Assembly: GCA_003049485.1 (NCBI GenBank)
Contig: PYST01000576.1
Span: forward strand, 1-15,553
Length of the DNA stretch: 15,553 nucleotides
Direction of reading: 5' to 3'
Source of the DNA: Ophioceras dolichostomum
Lineage: Eukaryota; Ascomycota; Sordariomycetes; Magnaporthales; Ophioceraceae
The notes under the pieces are model-generated. The model was not told the DNA's origin and made no database searches. It was given only the letters and a program-made list of their open reading frames with translations. The translations under genes were made by a program, and so were the position numbers. Below are positions 1 to 8,697 of the stretch, piece after piece (position 1 is the first letter of the stretch; each line of letters begins with the position of its first letter).

Positions 1-521
1 AGGAGGCCTTTGGAGATGGCTTCATTCCGGGTAGTCAATCAAGCAGGGTTTTGGCTATTGATTTTTGTGCGTGCATTTTCTGCAGCTCACTTCACTGAAG
101 GCTGCCCGGGCACTCGGCCGGATCAAACACTCCGATAAACTTCTAGAAGATTCCACGGGTCGGTCGACTCTGGCTGACCTTGGCTGGAAACGTCCAACCC
201 AGACATCATCCTTCGCTTTAATGCAGACGAGCTGGTGGCTGACCCATATCCCCCTTTGTTCTTGGGCCCACTCCTTCGCACGACTCGTCTACTCCGTAGA
301 TCAAACTTATCCCTTGCTGGGCGAGAGTCGTGCCTCATAGTGATCCCAGTTCCTGTCTCCTTCCTAGCGGGAGTAGTTACTATTGGAAAAAAGAGAAGGG
401 AACTATTTGAATGAGTGTATTGAAGAGCCCTTGCCCTTCTTATTCTGTCTATCTACAGAGTGAATGGACGGTCTTTTTTAGACCTCTAGAGTGGAGAGAT
501 GAATCACGTCGAAGGTCATAG

Positions 522-632
522 AAGCTATTATCAAGCATCGTTCTAGAACATCATAGAAGTCCATAGAACCTTCGGGNAAGCTATTATCAAGCATCGTTCT
601 AGAACATCATAGAAGTCCATAGAACCTTCGGG
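522..632. repeat. Two 55-base direct repeats flanking a single N
   Basis: Bases 522-576 and 578-632 are identical over 55 bases and are separated only by the undetermined base at 577. Each copy contains the palindrome GTTCTAGAAC and the word CATAGAAG. The position of the N exactly between identical copies suggests either an unmerged contig overlap in the assembly or a real tandem duplication with one unresolved base. No coding function is apparent. Confidence 0.95.
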
Positions 633-1402
633 TAGTTGGTAGAATCTTCTGACAGTTACCTCGTCAGTTTTTCCAACATTCAGCCCCCAGCCCAATCCCA
701 GCCTGACCCTATCCGTAGCCGGCAACCAGTAAAATCGCGCAGCATCTTGTCAGGTACATCACCGCGGCCTGTGGCAGCGGAATAGGGCATTCTGTACTGT
801 AGCCAGCTACTCCACGTCACTTTCTATTGTTGAGAGAGAACTAGTATTCATCCAAATGAGACCAGCTCCAACTGTTGCCGCCAAATGCAAGTTCAGCTCA
901 GTAGCTCGTTCGACATCATCGACAAAGATGACTTGCTCGCTTTTCAGCTTTCACAAAGTCACCCGCGTTCGACCTCTTGGGCCCTATCTGTTTTGTGCAA
1001 GCAATGATGACGACGAGGCAACAGCAGCGGCCGCAGCAGCTGTGATCCCCTTTTCTTCAAGTCCGGGGCATGCGCAACAGCAATGTGCCACTGGCCCCTT
1101 GCCAAGATGGTTCGCTTGCCGCCTGGTCCCAGCCCGCATCGCAGCCGCCCCTATCGGCTCCGAAAAAGAGCTAAAGCAACCCTTGGCCACGGAAGACTAG
1201 GAAAAGCAGGCATACTACGACGAGAAAAAGATGCAGGCTAACGCCCGAGCCGCCGAAACCCCCCGATTTTCCAACATTGCCGGAAGGAGACGTCCCTGTT
1301 CGGGTCGCCGGACGCGTTGCAAAGGCAGTCCTCATCCGTGGCCGCACATGTTGAGCACTTGCCGGCGTCGAGGAGGCATGGGAGGTGCGGGACGATAGAA
1401 GT

Positions 1403-1422
1403 GATTGTTAATGTTAACAATC
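1403..1422. repeat. Perfect inverted repeat, 9-base arms, 2-base centre
   Basis: The arm GATTGTTAA at 1403-1411 is followed by TG and then its exact reverse complement at 1414-1422. It lies in non-coding DNA away from any supported gene. It could be a protein-binding site or chance; nothing nearby decides. Confidence 0.6.
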
Positions 1423-2781
1423 GTTCGCATCCCATCATTGCCATGTACCTAGGCAGGAGACGTCGCATCGGGCTCATCGCACAGCTCGGGGGCCTGCGCC
1501 GCAGCTTTGGCTGAATTCCCCTACGGACTTCCCTGCGCCAGTTTTCCTATAACATGTGTCCCAACTCCGATGTTTCCGAGGTCAGGTAGACCCGGCCCCG
1601 AGCTTGATTTAAAAGCCACAACGTCGAAGCCCTGTCCGAAACTGTAACCGGGCTGAAGCCGTGGCCAACAACCAGGAATCGACAGTTGCTAACGAGCCAG
1701 AATGACAGTTACTTCGACGTGACCACAACCGGTTGCTGAAAAGCAGCTGCGGATGGGAAGAGGCCATGTAGTGGTTCGAAGTGGGAGACGTTGCTGCTTG
1801 CTCAAGGTTAACCAACGACCGACCAGCAGTGCGAGTGCGTGTCGGGGCTATTGATGTCCGTTTTTATCGAAATACTCCCGAGATCTCCAGCCAGCCGGAG
1901 TTGACTTTGAATCCGAACGGGACAGGTCCGGCATGGTAGCCTGAACCGGGGGTGGTCATGCCGCACCCAAGCCGCACCATCCGGCCGGGTTTAGCAATGC
2001 GTGGGCGTAAGCCGTTGCTTTAAATACAATCCTGGACGCCTGGTTGCGGCCTGAGGATGGATATAACAGGGTGGTCAGCCTCCTTTATCGCTTATCAGAT
2101 TCGGTTAGGCGTGGGATCTCAGGCGAAGAAGTCGAGTCGCCGAGGCACACACCTAGGGCTGCCTAGCGGCACGGTCAGCGGATCACCCAACCGCTCAATA
2201 TTGGTTGTTGTATTACCTCGGACTACATCGGATCTTGGCATTTGAGAGCTGAGAGGCTTTGATGTCGTAGACTGTTGGTGCAGGGACGGCAAGTTGTCCT
2301 CTCATGCAAGACAGAGTTTCAAGGAGACCCGGACCTGAGACGGGCAGTGTTCAAGCGGCCCTTTCGTCGCCAACCAGAGACCTGCATCCATCTTCGACCC
2401 TGCTGTGAGGCCACGCCTCATCGCAGGAGTGCAGGTAGTGGATGAACAACCAAACTGGCCATGTTGGCGCTCGAGATGCGAGACTCGTTTGAACGGCCTG
2501 ATTGTCTCTGACTTGGACTGCACCACCCAGTCGGACGAGTCGGACGAAGACCAGCGGCACTGGTGACGGCCTCGAGAACGGCGCACCGCTGCCTGCCAGG
2601 CGTCAACACAGGAGCGGCCTGGTTTTGGACTTGACGTTGGGAGAGGGCGGTTGAAGGAAGGCTGAGGTGTGCTGGCTCGACGGCCGGGAGCATCGAATGA
2701 TAGTCTAGCGAAGCCCTCGGATCCCTGCGTCGTCGGCCTGTTGTGCGGAATACGTTGAGGAAAACTGGACGGCTTGTCAAA

Positions 2782-2789
2782 TATAAATA
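2782..2789 (+). promoter_or_regulatory. TATA box of the small Cys/His-rich gene
   Basis: TATAAATA lies about 155 bases before the ATG at 2943. It is followed by a C/T- and CAT-rich leader, with several ACATC/CATC words between about 2828 and 2940, typical of transcribed fungal 5' untranslated regions. This supports the short downstream frame as a real gene. Confidence 0.65.
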
Positions 2790-2942
2790 TGTCAGTCAAA
2801 CGCTGTTGTCTACCGGCCCATCACAACCTCAGAACATCATCTGCCGACATCTCACGTTGCTCCAGACTCATTATCATCGCCGAAACGAACATCACTGCTA
2901 AACTCACTCAACTTCTATTCCTTCTCTACCCTTGCAATCAAC

Positions 2943-3167
2943 ATGTGCTGGCGCGTCCGTCACCGCTGCAACCGCCCAGGCTGCGGCAACGTCTTCACCG
3001 CCGTCGAGCTGTGTGCCGCTCACAACCCGCCTGTCCAGTGCCCGGCCAACCAGATCATCGATCAAACCGGCGGCGCGGTGCGCAACAATCTCCCCTGCCC
3101 TCCGCCAGGGTGTCCCCGGGATCAAGTGCAACAGGCCCATACGACGACAAAGCCTCGCAATCGCTAA
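2943..3167 (+). CDS. Small Cys/His-rich hypothetical protein (74 aa)
   Basis: This is a short single-exon frame of 74 residues. I do not recognise a named family, but the composition is not random. Seven cysteines (residues 2, 9, 14, 24, 33, 52, 57) and two histidines (7 and 27) fall mostly in the first half, in an order (H-x-C-x4-C-x9-C-x2-H-x5-C) that could hold one or two zinc ions. The N-terminus MCWRV with spaced Cys/His resembles small uncharacterised fungal proteins that begin MC and carry a similar pattern; that comparison is from memory and unverified. The ATG sits in a CAAC context and is preceded by a TATA box and a pyrimidine-rich leader. There is no signal peptide or membrane segment, so a cytosolic or nuclear role is likelier. 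The C-terminal 17 residues are polar and look disordered. It converges on the membrane-protein gene ending at 3702. Confidence 0.6.
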   Translation: MCWRVRHRCNRPGCGNVFTAVELCAAHNPPVQCPANQIIDQTGGAVRNNLPCPPPGCPRDQVQQAHTTTKPRNR

Positions 3168-3701
3168 GCGTGGCATGGAAGCGTGCGGCTGCCGACGCGG
3201 TGAACGGGGGTCGAGGCTCACAGCGAGAAACACCGCGGCTGGGAGACATATTTACTGCAATCCAGTTCAACCTAAGTTCATGCCGCCCGCTCAAGATGAG
3301 CCTAAGATGATTAAGGGAGGATGGTGGTTTGAGGCTGTGATAGATAGACTCAAGCGCGGAAGTGCAGGTCACTGACGCGCGACGCTCTCTACTTCAAATA
3401 CAAGACCCACATTCGGCCGTATTACCGTCATTGCCAAGTGCTTCTAGGCTCCACGCTCTGCCGTGCATCGTGCTGGGGATCACGGTAACAGTGAAAATCT
3501 TGTGTATTTACATCAACCCCGTCAGTCACTAGTCGAGCCGCAGACAAACTTAGGGGAAGGTCTCGAGATCGGCCAGAGAAAGTAATTAGCAAGTCAGTCG
3601 CCTGAGGCTCTGCGTTATACTGGGGATGCGAGCGGGGACGCAACTGGCGATAACACGAAGGAAAATTAGGTTCGGACGACGATGTTCCCTGAGAGGTTTG
3701 A
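3168..3701. other. Convergent intergenic region
   Basis: This is the 3' side of both neighbouring genes, which point at each other. The frames on both strands overlap and show no domain. It presumably carries the two 3' untranslated regions. I see no clear terminator or repeat. Confidence 0.5.
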
Positions 3702-4956
3702 TTACCTTCTTCCCTCTGCCTTTCTTCCGTCTCCCCCCAGACAGACCGGAAGCCCTTCGTCACATCCAGCTGAGATCATTGTAGCGGTGTGCAGTCTTCG
3801 CTTACCCGCACTATCGGCGGCCTCGGCGGCCATAGTCTTCTGCATGTCCGATGTCTTCCTGCCTCCATTTCGTTGATTTCGGCTCCCGCGCTCGTGACTT
3901 GGCAAGTAGCTATTATGGCCTTGTTCTCCACCACCCTGGTCCTGTTGGCGACGACAAAAACTCTCGCCAGAGAAGGTTGACAGGAGGCGAGTAAAGATGC
4001 TGGCTGTGCCGATGTAGGTTGCTCCGAGCACAAGAAGGGGCTGGACGACTGGGAGATTTGCAATCACGATGCTGACGAATGTCTGTCGAACTGCCCACTT
4101 GCTACTCGTGATGGCTCCCTGGCCCGAGGTGTCGTCCTGTTCGGTGCCGTCTGCAGTTAGCGAACCACTCGTCGTGGTCGATCCAGTCCTGCAACTGCAG
4201 GTCAGACCTCCGGGAGGTATTAGAGGGTTAGATACGCACCGTGAGGATGGTCACCGCTCTGATGATTCCAGACATGATGACAAAGACACCAGCGCTAAAG
4301 AGCATCATGAGCCCGACTTTGCGGCAGCGTGAGACGTGCTGGAGGCGCCAGATAATGGGCAACGGGATAGTCATGAGGAAGGCGTCCGTGGCAACGTCAG
4401 TGACCACGACAGTAATCACGATCAGTCGCGATAGAGTCGGCTGGCACACGTTGCCGGGGTCCGGATCGATCTGCCAATGCCGCTCGATGGGCGAGCATCC
4501 GAAGGCGACGATGATGGCAGGGATCACGTAGACGGTCCCGAGGACTGCGTACGACACGATGAGCCGTCGTTTCGCGAGCGGCAGGCCTGTCGACATGCGG
4601 TAGTAGAAATGCGCGAGGGAGAACTTGGCGCACCACAGCACCGCGGTGTACAGCTCCCAGCCGACTACTTGGATCTTCGAGCCCAGCACGCGCTGCTGGT
4701 ATTCCCTGGACGAAGGGTCGAGCGCGCCGCGTTCCTCGGGTGTCATGTAGCTATTGGTCAGGCCGGCTGCCCAGGCGATGACAAAGTACGCGGCCAGCGA
4801 CTCGGCCACGTACAACGCGCATGCCAGGATCATCCAGTAGTCGTCTGCTGTGAAGCGCCATCCGACTTGTCTGACGCGAGCCCACACGCGGAGGGCCGTC
4901 ACACCCAGTGCAAGCGATAGGAAGGTGAAGGATTCTGGGTCAAGCCCTCTTATCAT
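3702..4956 (-). CDS. Rhodopsin-domain (SAT4/PTH11-like) seven-helix membrane protein
   Basis: Two-exon model: exon 1 is 4240-4956, exon 2 is 3702-4136, about 383 aa. Helices are visible at about residues 8-28, 39-63, 95-120, 131-153, 177-203, 213-237 and 256-280. Family marks include ADDYW before helix 2, FGCSPIERHW and the paired Cys 154/171 in the loop between helices 4 and 5, PLPIIWRL after helix 5, and SKWAVRQTF entering helix 7. Members of this fungal family are plasma-membrane proteins; some, such as PTH11, act in surface sensing, but most are uncharacterised. The start is the ATG at 4956 in an AGCC context; the longer frame upstream begins only with GTG. The cytoplasmic tail (from about residue 290) is hydrophilic, with HERGSR and RKTSDMQ stretches as in relatives. 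A GTAAGC at the DSAG codons (about 3812) leaves a second, terminal intron possible, so the last ~35 residues are uncertain. Confidence 0.85.
4137..4239 (-). other. Intron of the rhodopsin-domain gene
   Basis: The donor GTGCGT follows the codons for AVTILT. The acceptor GAACAG follows a GCTAAC branch point by about 18 bases. Both sides are phase 0 and the joined protein reads AVTILT-DDTSGQG, which suits the family. Earlier CTGCAG and TTGCAG sites lie before the branch point and would put exon 2 out of frame. Confidence 0.75.
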
Positions 4957-6038
4957 GGCTGCTGCCGGCTGGAAGGCACGCTGATGTCGTGCGCGATGAT
5001 GCACGAGGGATGTGATGAGACGTCAGGGGTCGCGGTTCCGGCCAGCTGGGTCAGTGTTGTATGGGCGGGACACTGAAAGGGAGATGCAGATAAAAAGGAC
5101 GACGACGTGATTCAACTGATGCCGGGTCTGATGGAGGAGAGTGGCAATCGGTCGTGGCGCCTGCTTCATCGCCACCCAATTGGAAAGTGGGTTGAAAGCG
5201 GCTCTAGCTTCCAAAACCAGCGCCGGAGCGAGCTAAAGCGAAATGACAAAACATGATCCCTCTTTCACGTGGCCGCCATATTCTGGCGCAAGTGGACGCA
5301 TTGGGCAACGCCACTGCAGGACTGGATGAGTACATGCATTTCTGCAGTCGCCCGGCTCAAACCATATCGCCTGCATGATGCGGCTACGGTTGTGCTCGCA
5401 CGGAAGCCCGATCCGTGGAATACCAGCGCTTATGTATGGACACATGCAGGCTTTGCCTCACGCTCCAAGTTCTTCCGACATCAGATGTCCATAACCCAAG
5501 AACCATAAGGGGTTAGTCGGCCACTATTGCTATTCCGAGGTCGGCTCCTTGACACGCAGGGCAGACCGCAGAGTATTAGAGGCATGTTAATACGAGGAAC
5601 TAAGATGGCTCCAGCGCGTTTTACTGCTGGCATTTCGAGACCAGAATGTACGCCGGGCGATCTATCTCCCTTCGACTAGAGCCTCTCCGAAAGAGAACTC
5701 TCAAGAGACAAGCTCTCGGGGCACTGGCCGCCAGACAAGTGCACGTTGCAACGAAGGCATTAGAACAAATGCGACTGCCAAGTGTGGCGAGTTAGGCATA
5801 ATTAAGCGAAAGCTACAACTAAGGGCTTATATGTCGACCTGCGACAATGCCGAATCCTTTCTCCACACAATATACCCGTGACAGCTTCATCGAATCCTCC
5901 CGTTGGCTCGGGATTCGCACAGGACGTTCTCATCATCTACCCTTGTTGAGGAAACCCGCCTCAACGTCCGGCCCGCGGACTGCAACGATAGAACCGGCAC
6001 AGAGTGCGCGGGAGGGTTGAGAACATAGGCTTCGATTC
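4957..6038. other. Intergenic region between two minus-strand genes
   Basis: This holds the upstream region of the membrane-protein gene and the downstream region of the DnaJ-type Cys-rich gene. Short frames around 5233-5508 occur on both strands and overlap; a 70-codon minus frame (5233-5445) has six cysteines but no promoter or splice support. I see no clear TATA box for the membrane-protein gene and no repeats. Confidence 0.5.
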
Positions 6039-6424
6039 TTATCTCCTGCTCATCGGCGCGTGCGTGGCTGTGCAGAAGCCGGTAACAATAAGCTTCCTGC
6101 CCTCGCCTTGGCAGGTGCCGCACTTGACATAACCGTCATGGCAGTACCCCATGCAGCACTTGAGCCTCACGGTATGCCCGCCCACCTGGGTCCAGGTGCA
6201 GCGGTTGCAGTATTGGCGCTTTGGGGCGGACGTCCGGAGACGAAAGGTTAGCGGCACAACTCGCCTGATCGCTTGGGCGACGTATTATTGCTGGATGACT
6301 GAAGCAAGGCTCAACTCACCGGATTCGCCACCCCAGTCGCACCGCAGAAAATACAGTCCCTGTACTCTCTGATCTTCCCAGGCTCCTGTGTGGAATCGTG
6401 GTCGCAATAACGGCACCGAGCCAT
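6039..6424 (-). CDS. DnaJ-type Cys-rich (CxxCxGxG) small protein, paralogue A
   Basis: Two exons (6320-6424 and 6039-6218) encode 94 aa with no J domain and no signal peptide. The protein is almost entirely zinc-binding pairs: C4/C7, C24/C27 (CIFCGATG), C39/C42 (CNRCTW), C56-C57/C61, C68/C71 (CGTCQGEG) and C84. The CxxCxGxG-like units resemble the central zinc domain of DnaJ/Hsp40, which binds unfolded or thiol-containing clients, but here they stand alone. The start is chosen because MARC matches the paralogue's MAKC, it lies in a CCACGATGG context, and a TATA box sits about 195 bases upstream. All twelve cysteines have a counterpart in the protein at 14095-14449, and the intron interrupts both at the same place in phase 0. 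The function is unknown; a zinc-binding cytosolic or nuclear adaptor is an inference. Confidence 0.85.
6219..6319 (-). other. Intron of paralogue A
   Basis: This 101-base intron has a GTGAGT donor after GVANP, a CGCTAAC branch point about 30 bases before the end, and a CAAAG acceptor. It is phase 0 and matches the position of the 103-base intron in the paralogue at 14194-14296. Confidence 0.85.
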
Positions 6425-6618
6425 CGTGGCGAGTTTGGTCGTAAAAACGAAAGAAAGACTGGAGAAGTTTCTAAGCGTGGATGAGGCAAAGAGTATTTGT
6501 CGAGCGGTAGGCGGGATCGGAGCAAAGGTGATTAGGAGACTAGCTGATGTGTTCAGATGCTTGATTGCTTGATGATGGAGGGAGAGACACGAGCCTCTGG
6601 AGGAGCACGCTGTCCTCT

Positions 6619-6626
6619 CCTTTATA
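6619..6626 (-). promoter_or_regulatory. TATA box of paralogue A
   Basis: TATAAAGG on the minus strand lies about 195 bases before the ATG. It is followed by a leader rich in CT and CATC words. Distance and leader style match the promoter of the paralogue at 14095. Confidence 0.7.
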
Positions 6627-8697
6627 GCAGTTCAAGGACGACATTTCCAAACTTCAGTTGCCTGACGTCGCCATTAGGTCGCGATTACGGTCGTCGTGAT
6701 GAGGCATGGTCCTAGCCACAGGGTGCAAAAGATGCACTCGTACATCGTAAGTCAAAGGATGATATGGACGAGGACGCGAGAACGCGGAACGTTGGCCCGA
6801 GTATGGGACCAAAGCGTCACAGGCTCTGTGCGACGCGAAGCTGTATTGAACAAGTGACTGCTGACTTCTGGGAGGCCATCAAGTCATGGGCGTCACCACC
6901 TGGTCTCGCAGGCCAATCTGAAGTTGGGGCTGCAAGCGAGGTTGGCCGCCTGGGATAATCACAGATATGGCCGCTAGATATCGCCCAACAAAGGCGGCGG
7001 TGAAACAGACTGACCTACTAGAGGGCTGCGCAACGGCTCTACCGACCGTCCGTAGCAGCGAGGTTGTGGTCTGGGAGGTCCGGCGCGGATGTTGAATCTG
7101 TTTGACAAGCCCTCCGTTGGCCTCCGAGTCCTGGAGACGTTGGCATAGCCCGATGGCCCGTTCCCGGCCTAAATACAGACAAGTTGCAAGGAAAAGCCCT
7201 TCCCAGTACAATGGACAGTACTAGTAGTAGCTTATAAATCGTCAGCCGTCTTGGCGTGCGGGTTGGCCTTAACTACAGCCGCAACGAGTCGGGGTAAATA
7301 CCGGGTCGTGAAGCCCGCCAAACTCACTTTAGCGATAATACGTTAACATTTGGTATTGAAAACGGGCCACCTGGCCTCGCTGGCGCGCCGATATGATATT
7401 GGGCCAGTACGATTGGCTAGCTTTACGTATACGCAAACGGGCGGCGCTGGTCGGAGAGGGTGGGGGCCAGATTTTACGAGCCCATCTGTCCCATTTGTTC
7501 CGCTAGTATTTCCCATTTAGCCCTTTCCGTCTTACATTCGAAGCCGCGGGCCAACAGATCGCCCTTTCTGGATCTTTAACCCCGAATGCTTAGGCCAACT
7601 ATCAACCAGTGCTCTTAGTCAGTCCCATGTGGGCTCGACGCCGCTGCTGAAAACTGTCTATAAAATAACCTCGCAACGTTTTGTTACCAGTTACATTAAT
7701 ATCCATGCTGCTTCCTGCTTCTTTTTCTCTCTTCTTTATAACGTTCAAGGCTGTCTTGCATCAACAGCAGTAAATAAGTACCTAACCAGCTCCGAGGCTT
7801 TCCCTTTTTTTCCTTTTCTCTCTCTCTGTTTCCCTCCTATCTCGATGCATGTTATCGCAAGTGATCGATTGCTAGCTGTAGTAATCCCTAAGTTTAGGTT
7901 CCTTGTTGACTATGCAGGTGGTGCTATGTGCGCTTGTTCCAGTTTGGCCTTACATCCTAGAGTCTTGAGCGTCCCTTCTAGTTTCTAACTGGTGGTCGTC
8001 TGGTCATTGCTGGAAAGTTCTGGAGCTACGGTCTTTCAAACCCCTTTGGAATTTCGGTGCTGGGGACGCTCGACTTCACAGGACATGGAGACAGGAGACT
8101 CGCAGCAGGGATGTAGTAGAACTCGGCGCTTCCCTTATCTGCCCTGCTATTTTTACAGAGACAAAAGAGTACCGTGCGGATCCAGCTGTCAAGTCTCCCT
8201 CTCAAGGTAGCTGTTGAACCACGGTTGGGTGCACTTCCGTGCACCCACGTGGACGAGTTGCCTCAGTCACCAAGGCAGCCCCCTCGACAGACCTTAGGTC
8301 ACGTGGGCCCCTTGGAATCGCTTACAAAAGCTATTCCTCCGGCTCACGCGTAGACTAGCTTTACTCTTCCCTGTACATCATCAGAATCAACAGATTGGTT
8401 TACCACGCGCGTGTTTGCTTTTTCCCCTTGAAGCCCAACCAACAGTAGCAGCACCCAAGAAAATACGATTTGCAATAGCCCTCATTGAGAAAGGCTTGCT
8501 TGTCTGATGGCAGTATCCCTTATCTGAATTCACACTCTGCCGTTTGCCACCGGGTAGATGTGTTTCGGGGTGGACGGACACGACGGTCGCGGAGACAAGG
8601 TTGGGTTTACATTGTAATGGGTAACTGTGAATCAAATTAATATTACACTGCGTACTAGTAGTTCTGCGCGTCTATGTCTAACAGTCTCCCATCCCCA
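6627..8697. other. Long region without a supported gene
   Basis: This spans the upstream flank of paralogue A and the downstream flank of the subtilase. Frames of up to about 119 codons exist, but none shows a domain or splice model. A TATAAAATA at 7659-7667 on the plus strand is followed by a strongly pyrimidine-rich tract (about 7798-7845), which could mark an unannotated transcript. A 9-base-pair perfect hairpin lies at 8226-8247. The last ~200 bases probably hold the subtilase 3' untranslated region. Confidence 0.5.
8226..8247. repeat. Perfect hairpin, 9-base arms, 4-base loop
   Basis: TGGGTGCAC at 8226-8234 is followed by TTCC and by its exact reverse complement at 8239-8247, which then runs into CACGTGG. 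It is G/C-rich and lies about 450 bases beyond the subtilase stop codon. No U-tract follows, so a bacterial-type terminator is not indicated. Confidence 0.7.

Larger units (their letters stand above)
1..2781. other. Gene-poor region, no supported coding gene
   Basis: No frame here gives a recognisable domain, a convincing start context or a splice model. The open frames are short, overlap one another on both strands and have low-complexity or arbitrary composition. The stretch holds a 55-base tandem duplication around an undetermined base (522-632), a perfect inverted repeat (1403-1422), and one forward frame (856-1398) interrupted by a single TAG that could be a decayed gene. The last part is the promoter region of the small gene starting at 2943. 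Confidence 0.6.

Noticed and set aside
2302..2799. 165-codon minus-strand open frame
   Set aside because: It overlaps the TATA box of the small gene at 2943, has no domain, is overlapped by two other open frames on the same strand, and has Arg/Ser-rich arbitrary composition.
4957..5004. Longer N-terminus for the membrane protein starting at 5004
   Set aside because: That codon is GTG, which a fungal nuclear gene would not normally use; the ATG at 4956 has good context and leaves a normal start for the family.
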